This document shows, one piece after another, positions 41,159 to 50,512 of a stretch of 64,000 nucleotides of DNA. Every line of letters starts with the position of its first letter. Position 1 is the first letter of the stretch. The notes under the pieces were generated by a model. The model was not told the DNA's origin, made no database searches, and worked only from the letters and a program-made list of their open reading frames with translations. The stretch comes from Sphaerulina vaccinii (taxonomy: Eukaryota; Ascomycota; Dothideomycetes; Mycosphaerellales; Mycosphaerellaceae), in assembly GCA_022570795.1 (NCBI GenBank), contig JAKUDP010000011.1:744001-808000 (forward strand), read 5' to 3'. The position numbers were made by a program, and so were the translations under genes.

Positions 41159-41809
41159 ATGGATCACCCTGTTACCACAAACACCGGCGGAAACGACTTC
41201 TTAACGCGCGTCTATAATTGCAAGAGTAACGAAGACCTGGTAGCCTTATACGACGACTGGGCTGAAATCTACGATGGCGACGTCACAGGTGAATCACAGA
41301 ACTATGTGGCTCCAGCACTAGCAGCACAAGCAGTCGTACAAGCTGGCGGTAATCTCAATGGTATAGCACTAGATGTTGGCTGTGGCACTGGACTGTCTGG
41401 TGCGGCGTTGACGCAAGTTGGAGCCAAGACGATCGATGGACTTGATATATCTCCGGGCATGCTGAAAGTTGCGAGGAGGACGGGTGTATATCGCGATCTC
41501 AACACAGCCGACCTCTCGGAGCCAGTGGAGAAGAAGGATGACCAGTATGACGTTGTCTTCTGCATTGGAACTTGGACGCATGGTCATGTTGGTCCAAGCC
41601 CTTCTATGGGCGAGTTCGTCAGAGTTGTGAAGAAGGGCGGCATCATCGCTGGGACGGTCTTGGACGATATCTGGAGTAGTCATGGGTTCGAAGCTGAGGT
41701 GGCGCGCTTGGAACGTGAAGGTTTGGTCGAAGTTATCAGCACTGATAGTATGGACTATCGTAAAGGTGCGGGAGTGACAGCAAAGGTCCTGGTGCTGCGG
41801 AAGAAGTGA
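41159..41809 (+). CDS. Class I SAM-dependent methyltransferase
   Basis: 216 residues, single exon, ATG 41159 (MDHPVTTNTGGNDF). Contains LYDDWAEIYDGDV, SAM-binding motif I LDVGCGTGLSGAAL, acidic motif II in IDGLDISPGML, and FCIGTWTHGHVGPSPSM followed by VVKKGGIIAGTVLDDIW. The order matches the WBSCR27-like small-molecule methyltransferase group. The substrate is unknown. It lies downstream of the MFS gene in the same direction with a 220-bp gap. Confidence 0.9.
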   Translation: MDHPVTTNTGGNDFLTRVYNCKSNEDLVALYDDWAEIYDGDVTGESQNYVAPALAAQAVVQAGGNLNGIALDVGCGTGLSGAALTQVGAKTIDGLDISPGMLKVARRTGVYRDLNTADLSEPVEKKDDQYDVVFCIGTWTHGHVGPSPSMGEFVRVVKKGGIIAGTVLDDIWSSHGFEAEVARLEREGLVEVISTDSMDYRKGAGVTAKVLVLRKK

Positions 41810-41979
41810 GGCAGTGTGTATGCTGAGCCATACTTTCGATGGCTTGCAATGTCCTGAGGAGAAATGGTGTGGCGAGGCCCTCGACAGGAAGTCTCGCCTG
41901 TTCCAGATCTGAGTGGTAGAGCAAGCTGAATGCAAACACGGGCGTTTCTCTGTACACTTTCCGCCTATGTAGCATGCCA

Positions 41980-44498
41980 TCATTGTATCAAAGTCCCAGT
42001 GGGACCTCCAGGCTGGGGATCAACATCCATCAAATCAGTGTGCGCCATTGCCAGCAATACATTCGAAACATGTCTTGTCTGGAATGGCTGAGCAACAAAG
42101 CGTTGATTGCCTGCAGCAGCATCTCTCATATCAACAGCCGCATCCTTCCTTGGCGATCCAGTTTTTGCTGCAATTCTCCTCTTGATCTCCTCGAAAGTCG
42201 GACGAGTCTCCGGTACAGCTCTCAAGCAGTCAAGCACCAAAGTAAGCAACTCTTCGCTATAAGTATCACGCGCAGCATTAGTGTACCTATCACGAGTATC
42301 TTGAGGACCTGCAGGATGCTGCACCCAGTCATTCCATTCATTTGGCCAGGGTGTGTTGATCAGTTGCATGATGATCATGCCAGTCCCATAGACATTGGCA
42401 GGCGAACCTGGAATGGTGTTGATGCTTTCCGGAAGGTGCCAAACTATCTCCTGGAATCATATCGTCAGCAAGCATGAACTCGACATCTACCCATACTGTT
42501 CCGATGCTGTTTAATGAGAGACTTACTGGTGCACGCCAGGCCGATCCTCCAATGGTATTCCATCGCCGATTGCCGGGATCCAATGGCAAAAAGAAAGACA
42601 AACCGAAGTCTGCAAGCTTGGCTCTCGGGTATCCGCTCCATCGTCCAGTGGTATTAATGTCCAGGAACACATTATCATGTTTCATATCGCCGTGCACAAT
42701 TGTGTTCCAGGAAGCATCCGATAGCGCATCGATTTGTGGATCGCCATTACGCAAGCGGCCTTGCTTCATCAATAGACCTGCGTCAGCTAGCGAGTCGAGA
42801 ATGGACCATACGAAAGGTTCGGGTGGCAAGGGACCATTAATGGTGTTGTACGTAGCGCGTGACCTCGAGAGATCTCCATTTTGGCAATATTCCATGTAGA
42901 TCAGGTAGTCGCTGCCGTCGGCGAGACGTTTTCGCCAGTTTCTGATCTGTACAATGCTGTCCGAAGAGTTTTGGCAGGCTTTCAATCTGTACATTGCTGC
43001 GACTTCGAGAGGCATGTTGGCTGGAGGTGGGTGTGTACCAGAGGGTGGAACCTGCCCTGGACTATTCGGGTTCTGATTTGGTGATTGTTTCTTCGCACAG
43101 CGCTGTCACGGCATTAGTCAATCGTATCTTCTGCTAATGGGTCAAATTGTAACTCACATCAATCACTGCACCGTTGGCGTCCAACTTCACCCATGTATCG
43201 ACTGTGCCATGACCACCAGCCATTCCGTTGATTAGTCCTCCAATAGGTTGTCCGCGCTGTTCCCACGGAGAAACAGGATCACCATGCCAAAGAGCAGCAT
43301 TGTCTTGGTTCTGATACGCATTTCGAAGGTTCGTTCTCGTTGTTATGATGTCGTTGACTCTTGCTAGTAGAGCAGCAGCCGTGTTATTCTGCAGAGCAGT
43401 TATCTGAAGTTCAATGGCCTGGGTTGTCACATCGCTTCGAGTCGCTCTAGCTGCACTAAGATTGACCAGAGCGTTGTTGATTGATCTCAACGCCGCCTGG
43501 TATCGCTCCCACAGTGTCAACTGATTATCGTACTGCTGGCGATTTGCGATAGTGTGCGGAAGAACTGGGACGATCGGGAATTGACCTGATGCAAGTGCTG
43601 CTTGACGTCGAACGACTCGTAAGGCATCAGCTCGATCCCATGTCTGGAGTCCGGTCAGAAGTTCGTTGAATGAATTTCTGACAGTCACACTCAAATTCCT
43701 CTCGGATGTCAGGAATTGGACGAAAGCAGCATCGCGAGGAGATACTACTCCTCCGGGCATCAAGGTGGGCAGAGTACCAATGTTGAATATCAATGCGTCC
43801 AGTTTTGGAGTAATAGCATCCAGCACCTGGAGGTTGCCAGGTTGGTCTCTAACGTGTGTCTCTAGAAGTCTCATCTTGCGACGAAGATAGAGTCTTATGC
43901 TGCGACTGTTGTTCGCAGGTAGCGGACCCGCGCCCGCGATGTTCTGAAAGTAACGCGGACGCCACGCTGGAAATGAGTCTCCGAGCGTGATTCGTAGTGC
44001 ATTGAGTCCATTGTTCGGTCTATTCCGATTGTCGGTCCACATGGTCTCGAGGAAGACTCGCGTGCGGTTCGCCGGAACCGTATTATATATTTGCAAGCAG
44101 TCGATCATGATTGTCAAAGCTACATCGAACTTGGAACGAATCACCTGCAGATCCCAAGCTGTTCGCCAGTATGGCCACATCGTGGCTGCGACGTTCGCAG
44201 CCGGCAACGGGGACTCTGGACCCAGTCCTTGCAGTGGCACGATGGCAGCCCTAAGAGTGTTGAACTGTTGTGCGGCATCGGCGAACTCCTGCTGTTCAGT
44301 CGGTGGCAGTAGGTTCCAGGACTTGAGTGCTCTGGTTCTAACTCCTGAACAACTGTCAGCGCATTGTGCTCCGTCCTGCTTTGCAGATAACTCACCAGCT
44401 TGAATACCAGCAGTGGTTGCGAGGCCATTTGCCACCTTGTCTGCAACGAAAGCTTCCTCGTGCAGGTCGACCCAGTCATCCTCGAGGTTGGCGTTCAT
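41980..44498 (-). CDS. Protein kinase with long N-terminal helical region
   Basis: Four exons (44396-44498, 43158-44344, 42527-43102, 41980-42450) give 778 residues. Introns have GTGAGT or GTAAGT donors and all joins keep phase; the first is 51 nt and in frame. Residues 1 to about 420 form an unfamiliar helix-rich region (RLYLRRKMRLLETHVRDQPG, ALQNNTAAALLARVNDIITT). The kinase part follows: glycine-rich GGHGTVDTWVKLD, Lys in DRCAKKQSP, hinge YMEYCQNGDL, catalytic loop IVHGDMKHDNVFLD (HGD replaces HRD), LADFGLSFF, WRAPEIVWHLPES and a C-lobe ending RPTFEEIKRRI. DFG and the catalytic Asp are kept, so activity is plausible. Confidence 0.85.
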
Positions 44499-45060
44499 CT
44501 TCGGCTAGGCTCGTACGGTGTCCTGCAACAGTATTGATGTTGAAAGTTTGAGTTGTGGGCATGCTCGAGTCGTGGCCATTGATCGTTTGTTCGCAGAGGC
44601 ACAAAGAAGCCTTGGTAGCCACGCAACTCGCCGCATTAGGACAATTTCTTTGTTCGCCCGACGTTCGCTTTCATCGGAATGCCAGTTCTGATGTTTTGCG
44701 GGAGTCGTCTCTGGTCACAGTGTGATTCTTCACGGTGGTAGAATGCATGTTGATAGCGCTGCTGCAAAAGCTCAACCATCGACTTGTCGTCCGAATCACT
44801 TGTTGCGGCCAGTGGCGAGTAGTCGTACAGGAATACATGGTGACAGCGCTATTGCGAAAGCTCAGCGATCGACTCGTCGTCCAAATCGATTGTCGCGGCC
44901 GGCAGGCAGTAGTCGTACATTTCTTCGGGACGTAGACGACTGACATCTTGGCACGTATTGGCCAACACGTGTACGACACAACTCCAGCGAACCAGCATAT
45001 AGCAAATAGTCAGCGAACCACTCAGATACCACACAAGCCTTTTCTTAAGCTTTTACTCAC
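44499..45060. other. Divergent promoter region
   Basis: Between the kinase (-) and the first 2EXR gene (+). It holds a partially repeated block: GTCGTCCGAATC with ...CAGTAGTCGTACA-like text recurs near 44790-44830 and 44875-44920. No gene. Confidence 0.45.
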
Positions 45061-45426
45061 ATGCCTTTTCTTCTCAGAAGTAAGTCGAGCCATCATCATG
45101 TAACTATAACGATCATGCCACAGCACTCAAACATCAGCTTCCTCGACCTTCCTCCCGAGATCAGAAACCAAATCTACCATTTCGCTCTTGTCAGTGAATC
45201 AAAGATCTGGATCACAAACTCTGCACCCTTTCACAGGCCGCATATCTGGATAAGCGCCGACAGATATCCAATTTCACCAGCCATACTTCTCACCTGTCGA
45301 CAAATTTCCAGCGAGGCGAGGGATCTTTTGTACGGGGCTAACGACTTCGGTTTCGTCTGGCATTTCGGCGGTTTCGAGCTGCGAAATCGGATTGCTAGTG
45401 CGAGGAAGCGCTGGTGGCGATGTTGA
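45061..45426 (+). CDS. Truncated 2EXR-domain protein
   Basis: 121 codons; a second in-frame ATG at 45115 (MPQHSNISFLDLPPEI) looks the better start. It carries the 2EXR/F-box-like opening ISFLDLPPEIRNQIYHFALV and SPAILLTCRQISSEARDLLY, then stops shortly after YGANDF, where relatives continue for 150 or more residues. The downstream gene repeats the same order, so this is a tandem duplicate that has lost its 3' part. Function of the family is unknown. Confidence 0.55.
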   Translation: MPFLLRSKSSHHHVTITIMPQHSNISFLDLPPEIRNQIYHFALVSESKIWITNSAPFHRPHIWISADRYPISPAILLTCRQISSEARDLLYGANDFGFVWHFGGFELRNRIASARKRWWRC

Positions 45427-46340
45427 CCACAGCGACGGGAGCCGAGGTAGAGGATCTGGAGCCTCAGACTCACGTGGTCCTGTCCAAGAGACCAACAGTA
45501 CATTCTCAGTGGTCTAGCAGCCGAGGAGTCGATGGAGAAGGACGCCATGATGCGGAACGAGAAGGTGATGGAAGAGTCAAGACCAAGACGCCTCGAATCT
45601 CTTTCCTTACCCTGCCTCCAGAGATCCGGAATCAGATATACGACTTTGCTCTTGTCAGCAAATATCCGATCCTCGTTAAACCTTCTGGCATCAAAGACTG
45701 GCCTGGGAGAGTCGACGTACCTATCACCAAAACGAACATCACTTCAGCCATACTAAGCAGCTGCCGCCAAATCCACGCCGAAGCCAGTGCCTATCTTTAC
45801 GGCGCCAACACCCTCCTCTTCAGTTGCTCAATATGGCGCTGGACATGGTTTGTTTCCAGCATCGCGCGATATGTCCATCTGGTCGAGCATATCCGTCTGC
45901 CGCTACTATATTTCAAACCGTCCGCACCTGCTGTGTGCACTGCGCTCGCGCGCTTAACACAGCTGAAGAGTATGGAAGTGTACTTCACACGCGCACTCGG
46001 AGCTCCCCGAATGCTCGTTTGCCCTTACGGGCGAGTCTCCAGGTACACTCCTTTCATGGCAAAGTTGTTGGCCCCAGCGCTTGTTGCGAATGTTGCAGCG
46101 GTAGAAACGGCCAGTATTGTGCGCTTCCTGCATTTACACCATCAAGTCGAAGACTGTGACTGTGATTTTCGACTGTGCTCCACGCAGGTTGAGGACAGGG
46201 CCAAGTTCGAGACAGATTTTCGGGAAGCACTTGCTGCGAAGTTGACACAGGAGAGGCGTCGTCGTGAAAAGAAGAGGATGGCTGCGATGGGTTTGACCGA
46301 GGACTTGTCGCGTGTGGAGTTTACCAAAAGATCAGGGTGA
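45420..46340 (+). CDS. 2EXR-domain protein, C-terminus replaced by a MITE end
   Basis: 306 residues if the ATG at 45420 is used; that ATG overlaps the previous stop, so an unrecognised upstream exon is possible. The domain starts RISFLTLPPEIRNQIYDFAL, with SAILSSCRQIHAEASAYLYG and a later VHLVEHIRLPLLYFKP block typical of fungal 2EXR proteins. The last codons (TKRSG, TGA) are partly inside the hAT-type element at 46333-46691: the TIR supplies Ser-Gly and the stop. Beyond the element the pre-insertion frame continues CGEHGIRAVSRSQY then TAA. Confidence 0.7.
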   Translation: MLTTATGAEVEDLEPQTHVVLSKRPTVHSQWSSSRGVDGEGRHDAEREGDGRVKTKTPRISFLTLPPEIRNQIYDFALVSKYPILVKPSGIKDWPGRVDVPITKTNITSAILSSCRQIHAEASAYLYGANTLLFSCSIWRWTWFVSSIARYVHLVEHIRLPLLYFKPSAPAVCTALARLTQLKSMEVYFTRALGAPRMLVCPYGRVSRYTPFMAKLLAPALVANVAAVETASIVRFLHLHHQVEDCDCDFRLCSTQVEDRAKFETDFREALAAKLTQERRRREKKRMAAMGLTEDLSRVEFTKRSG

Positions 46341-46691
46341 CCGACGGACGGACGGACGCCAATCAGGGGTCTTGCTTGATTGATTGGCCGCAACAGCTCG
46401 ATTGACCGTCCGCGTGCCGGACCGGCCGTCAATTGCTTGATTGGATTGGTATGTATTGAACGAAGGTTCTTGGCAGCGGTGCGGCTCGAGAGTGGGTCTT
46501 AAAACCTCGAAGAGCGCTCCTCTCCGAAGGCTCCTACGCCTCCTCTATAGAAGCCGATACATCCAATACGTACCGGCCAAACAGCGAGCTTCTGATTGAT
46601 TGTATCGTATCGTCGAGATTCCCGCTTGATCGTATCACGCCGATCAATCAATACGATACGTATCGGGGTGTGCCGTCCGTCGGTCACCCTG
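46333..46691. mobile_element. hAT-type MITE (19-bp TIR, 8-bp TSD)
   Basis: Perfect 19-bp terminal inverted repeats: CAGGGTGACCGACGGACGG at 46333-46351 and its complement at 46673-46691. The flanking 8-bp duplication CAAAAGAT is identical (46325-46332 and 46692-46699). Length is 359 bp with no coding capacity, so it needs a transposase from elsewhere. CAGGG ends and 8-bp duplications are hallmarks of the hAT superfamily. Intact ends suggest recent insertion. Confidence 0.93.
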
Positions 46692-47378
46692 CAAAAGATG
46701 CGGTGAACACGGTATTCGAGCTGTGAGTAGAAGTCAGTACTAAATGGCAATCTGAATCTCCAAGGGTATCTCTTCTTGCTCGTGCTTTCCTCAGCAGCAC
46801 CCTGTCTAGAGTCTCAGTGGCTTGGTAGACATCTATCTACGCAGAGATCAAAGCCAGGCTTAACAAGTATCTCTGATTCTAGAAGGTTTCCCTGACAGCA
46901 CCTTTGTCCGGAGTCTAAGTGGTATAGTGGCCAGCCAGATACGCAGAGATAGATATATTCTGTTATTATGTTAGCATATCCATCCTTCAATCGATCTTTA
47001 AACTGCAACAATTCCACAACGTTCCTTGTTGTAGATACGCAGTGACGCTGGTTCTGTAGACAAACTCCGCTCGTGTAGCAATAAATGCCTCGTGATACAT
47101 CAAGGTTCAGAGGCGAAGGATGTGAAGGATCCAGTCTTGTCGATCTTGAACACAGCTTGAACGTGGCATGCACAGCCAGCTGAGAACATGACGCGGACTC
47201 GCGGCGTTCATAAGGTAAGTGCTCGATCTATCGGAGTCATCTTTCCATGTTCTTCGTCGCAAGCTGTTTCATCTCGTTATTAGCACCATACTATACTCCA
47301 ACCTCTCGTTGTTTTCAGACCGAACAGTCGCAGCAGCAATTCCATCAAATTCGAACACCAAACATACCAGAAACCATA
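46692..47378. other. Intergenic, with a degenerate tandem duplication
   Basis: Two related blocks (about 46790-46855 and 46888-46955) share CAGCACC, GAGTCTMAGTGG and TACGCAGAGAT. AGTGGTATAGTGG in the second resembles a tRNA A-box, but no tRNA fold follows. No protein gene seen. Confidence 0.45.
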
Positions 47379-47564
47379 ATGGGTTGCGGAAGTTCCAAGC
47401 AGCAGCAAGCGTATGAAGACGGCTACGCAGCTCCCCGGTCACAGCAAAGTGCACTCATGGGCTATTATGCACCACCTCCTCCATCTTATCGTCAGAAACC
47501 GGGCAAGGGCCGCAAAAGGAAAGCGGCAAAGAACCTGGGATTCATGAGCATATTGGCGAATTGA
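47379..47564 (+). CDS. Small protein with N-terminal acylation signal
   Basis: 61 residues: MGCGSSKQQQAYEDGY at the start, a proline/tyrosine-rich middle (YYAPPPPSYRQK) and a basic end (KGRKRKAAKNLG). Gly2 with Ser6 fits an N-myristoylation consensus, and Cys3 would be a palmitoylation site, as in dually acylated proteins held at the plasma membrane. The basic cluster could add lipid contact. The gene is short and without domain support; a continuation through an undetected intron is possible. Confidence 0.55.
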   Translation: MGCGSSKQQQAYEDGYAAPRSQQSALMGYYAPPPPSYRQKPGKGRKRKAAKNLGFMSILAN

Positions 47565-47855
47565 CGAAACCTGTGGTGAGTGAATAGTTCCCAATGCGAG
47601 CGTCTGTCTGTGGCTGACGACTTTCAACCAGCTGTTGTTCGTCCACAACACCTAATGGCGGTGGCATTTGTTGGCCAGGAACGATAGCTGAAAATTGGCC
47701 TGGCCTGGCGTAAATAGCGTTCGTGGTATCGTTGTAGCATTCATGATGGAAGTCTCCTCGCTCCGTGAAGTAAGTATCTCTAAAGACGCGACAGATTCTT
47801 CGCTGTTCTGTCTTCAACCTTATCCGCTCGGTAGGCTCAGTTGCTGCAAAGTCAA
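47565..47855. other. 3' intergenic gap
   Basis: Convergent ends of the small acylated-protein gene and RTT106. Nothing recognised. Confidence 0.5.
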
Positions 47856-49200
47856 CTATTCTTCCGCACCATCCTCATCCTCATCTTCATATCCCTCTTC
47901 CTCATCACTATCCTCTCCAGACCCATCAGTCTCCCCTCCAGACTCAACATAATCTTCTTCCTCCTCATCTTCCTGATCCTGCAACTGTTGTTCCGCTCTC
48001 TGCAACTCCGTCAAACCATCTTCCCCAACAGCATCACCATTCGTCGCTGCTCCCTCTTCTCCTTCTTCCTTCTTCACCTTATTCACATTATGCACCTTCG
48101 CCCGCCTCTCCGCAGCCATACTCGCATCGTTCAATCCATGTCTCTTCACATATTCATCTATACCTCCGAAATCTGCCTGATCGATCATACTGAACTCCAC
48201 ATCTTTCGCTTCGGTACTGCCGCCTTCGGTTGCTGTTATTACGAGATTGAAAGTTCTTTGGAGGACGGAGGTGTAGCTGATTGATTCGATGGAGGAAAAG
48301 GGGAAGAATGATAAGGGCTTCTTGAAGCCGAAGAGTATGCCGTTGGGAAGAAAGAAGAGGTAGCCTTCTTTCGTGCCTCGATGTGATTTTACGTGGTATG
48401 CTTTCTCGCCCTTTCGATGTGGTTGCGGAATACTACTCGCGAACTCGTTTTCGTCGGGGCGGATGACCTGTTTGCCGTGAGAGTGAAGTAGGTCGTTTAG
48501 CTCGGGTTGTGTGAATGTGATGTATGTATCGTCCTCGGCCTGCGATAGTAGTAGAAGGTAAGCAACGTCCTGAACATGGGGTAAAACAGAAAGCCTTCAG
48601 CATTCCACTGCTTACCTTCGGTCTACTCGACGAGGCTGCATCGTCTGGTTTCGTCTCGTTCATCGTAAAGACCATCTGTTCGCAGGGCGTCCCATCCGGT
48701 CCTGTAGCTCCCGCCTGAGGTATAATAACAAAGCTGGACTGTCGTTGCTGCTTCTCCGGGACAGGCAAGCAGAAGATCTGCTCAATCTGGGCATTCGATA
48801 TCGTGAACTCCACATCACTCGTCTGCGCATTCAACAGCCGGACTTCTCTTCTCCGCGAATCAGACTGCTCGACGACGATTTGTAGCTTCAGCTTCTTGCG
48901 CGCTGGCACTTGGAAGCTCACATTCTTGCATTCGAATGTCGTCGAAGGGTTCGCTATGCCGATGGTATGTGATGCTCCATTAGTAGTAGGCTGTGTTGAT
49001 TGAGAGGCATCTTCCAGCTTCCTCTTCTTCGAGTTGACTGGCAGAGATGAAGATGAAGTCCCAGGTCGTGCATATCGGGCAATGTCTGCAAACAAGGCTG
49101 GGAGTTCTCCTTGGTATCTGTTCCCGGCTGCCAGGATGCGTGCTGTGAGGTTGCTGTCGCTCTGGAAGGTGGCCTGCACCTCCTGCGTCCAATCTGCCAT
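47856..49200 (-). CDS. RTT106: Histone chaperone Rtt106
   Basis: Binds histone H3-H4, especially H3 acetylated on K56, during nucleosome assembly and silencing. Exon 1 is 48616-49200 (MADWTQEVQATFQSD; the ATG at 49200 follows a non-ATG codon). The intron is 48540-48615 (GTAAGC...CAG). Exon 2 is 47856-48539. The 422 residues contain the double PH-like fold: KKLKLQIVVEQSDSRRREVR and ISNAQIEQIFCLPVPEK, then GYLFFLPNGILFGFKKPLSF and VEFSMIDQADFGGIDEYVKR with HGLNDASMAAERRAK. A strongly acidic tail ends the protein, as is usual for Rtt106. Confidence 0.93.
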
Positions 49201-49233
49201 CTTCAACCTAAGTCCGTCGTATCGTCAATGTCT

Positions 49234-49289
49234 GTGATGGTACAATCGACCAAGACGGGATGTGATGGTACAATCGACCAAGACGGGAT
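49234..49289. repeat. Perfect 28-bp tandem duplication upstream of RTT106
   Basis: GTGATGGTACAATCGACCAA plus GACGGGAT at 49234-49261 is repeated exactly at 49262-49289, 34 bp before the RTT106 start codon. It could duplicate a promoter or leader element. Confidence 0.95.
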
Positions 49290-49719
49290 TCGACTGATGA
49301 AGCTAAGTACGTGACGCGAAGTGACACGCGCTTCGAGAACTGCCAAGGCTTGGACTCTTGGATCTGTACAACTCTCCGTCACTCCTCCAATCGGCCTCGT
49401 CCCTTTCTGCAACACTCTCACCCCGCACCCCGGCTCGCTTGCTGTTATTAATGGCCGCCATGGCATCAGGCCTTCTTGGCGGCGAGTCCGACGACTGTTC
49501 TCCGGCGTCAAGCCTTCTGCCAACCACGTGAATCGCCATGGCTCTACCAAGATGCCGCTGCTTGCGACGAGAAGTCTTTCCACCGCGAGCATGGCCAACT
49601 CTCCTCATCTCATCATCACATAACCTTTGAAGCGACGGGGAGTGCTGGCAAACGCAATTTGGACGACACCTCCACGTCTAAGTCACCATATGTGAGCCAT
49701 CAAGGAGCTCGAAGCGCAC

Positions 49720-50512
49720 ATGTGGGTCATCCTCGCCTGCCTCGTGGCACACGCCGCATCCCAGGACACCACTCCGAGTGCCACCAGCGCGAATGGATCA
49801 GCTACACAAACGTCTGTCATCTCATTGTTCCTACCCTTCGGCAGTCCGGATCAGATCGAGGCCTCCATCATTTCCGCTGTAAGTCAAACTTCGCAGACGC
49901 CAAGAGACCGTCCAACAGCATGCTCTTCCGTGCCATGTCGTGCTCTTATAGGTACTGATATGATGACAGTCTCCTAACCAGACCGCATTCGCTTTAGGTT
50001 GTGCTCCCAACAATGCGACAACCGAAGCCTGCTACTGGGATCCGCCGATAACGATCACCGAAGGCGAAAGCACCGTCATCTGGACAAACACGCACAGAGG
50101 CCAAGAGTATGCTTACAAGCTCTACAAGAAGGCAATGAATACGCTGACAGAATGATACAGAGATGTAAGCGCCACAATCCCCTACATGACCATGGAGTGC
50201 GCAATGGTCGGCGCAAAGACAACCTCGAGCCCCATTCACGGTGCCAGTTCAGCCGTCTGCACTGCTAGGTCTACCATTCCACACTTAGGAGTAGCAGCCA
50301 GTACCTCTGTCCTCGCTAGCACCGAAATCAAGTACATGCCAGTCACCGTAACTGCTGGACTTGAGAAGGTCATGGCCGCTTCCGAATATGCCGCTACCGC
50401 TGTTTCCGAGACCTCGACTAGTTCTGCCGGTGCACCTGCCATGACTGATATGGCTCTGATGGGTGTTGGTGGTGTTATTGGACTGGGTGCCGCTGTTCTA
50501 GGTGTACTTTGA
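49720..50512 (+). CDS. Small GPI-type cell-surface protein
   Basis: Three exons (49720-49951, 49998-50106, 50161-50512) give 230 residues. Intron 1 (46 nt) has a CTAACC branch site and intron 2 (54 nt) a GCTGAC site; both keep frame. The N-terminal signal peptide is MWVILACLVAHAASQ. The core has SLFLPFGSPDQIEASI, then a Cys-containing segment CAPNNATTEACYWDPPITIT and GESTVIWTN, common in fungal surface proteins. The C-terminus is Ser/Thr/Ala-rich and ends in a hydrophobic tail (LMGVGGVIGLGAAVLGVL), as for GPI anchoring. The exon 1/intron 1 boundary is the least certain. Confidence 0.75.

Noticed and set aside
46905..46960. tRNA at AGTGGTATAGTGGCC
   Set aside because: Only an A-box-like string; no acceptor or T-arm pairing is found downstream.
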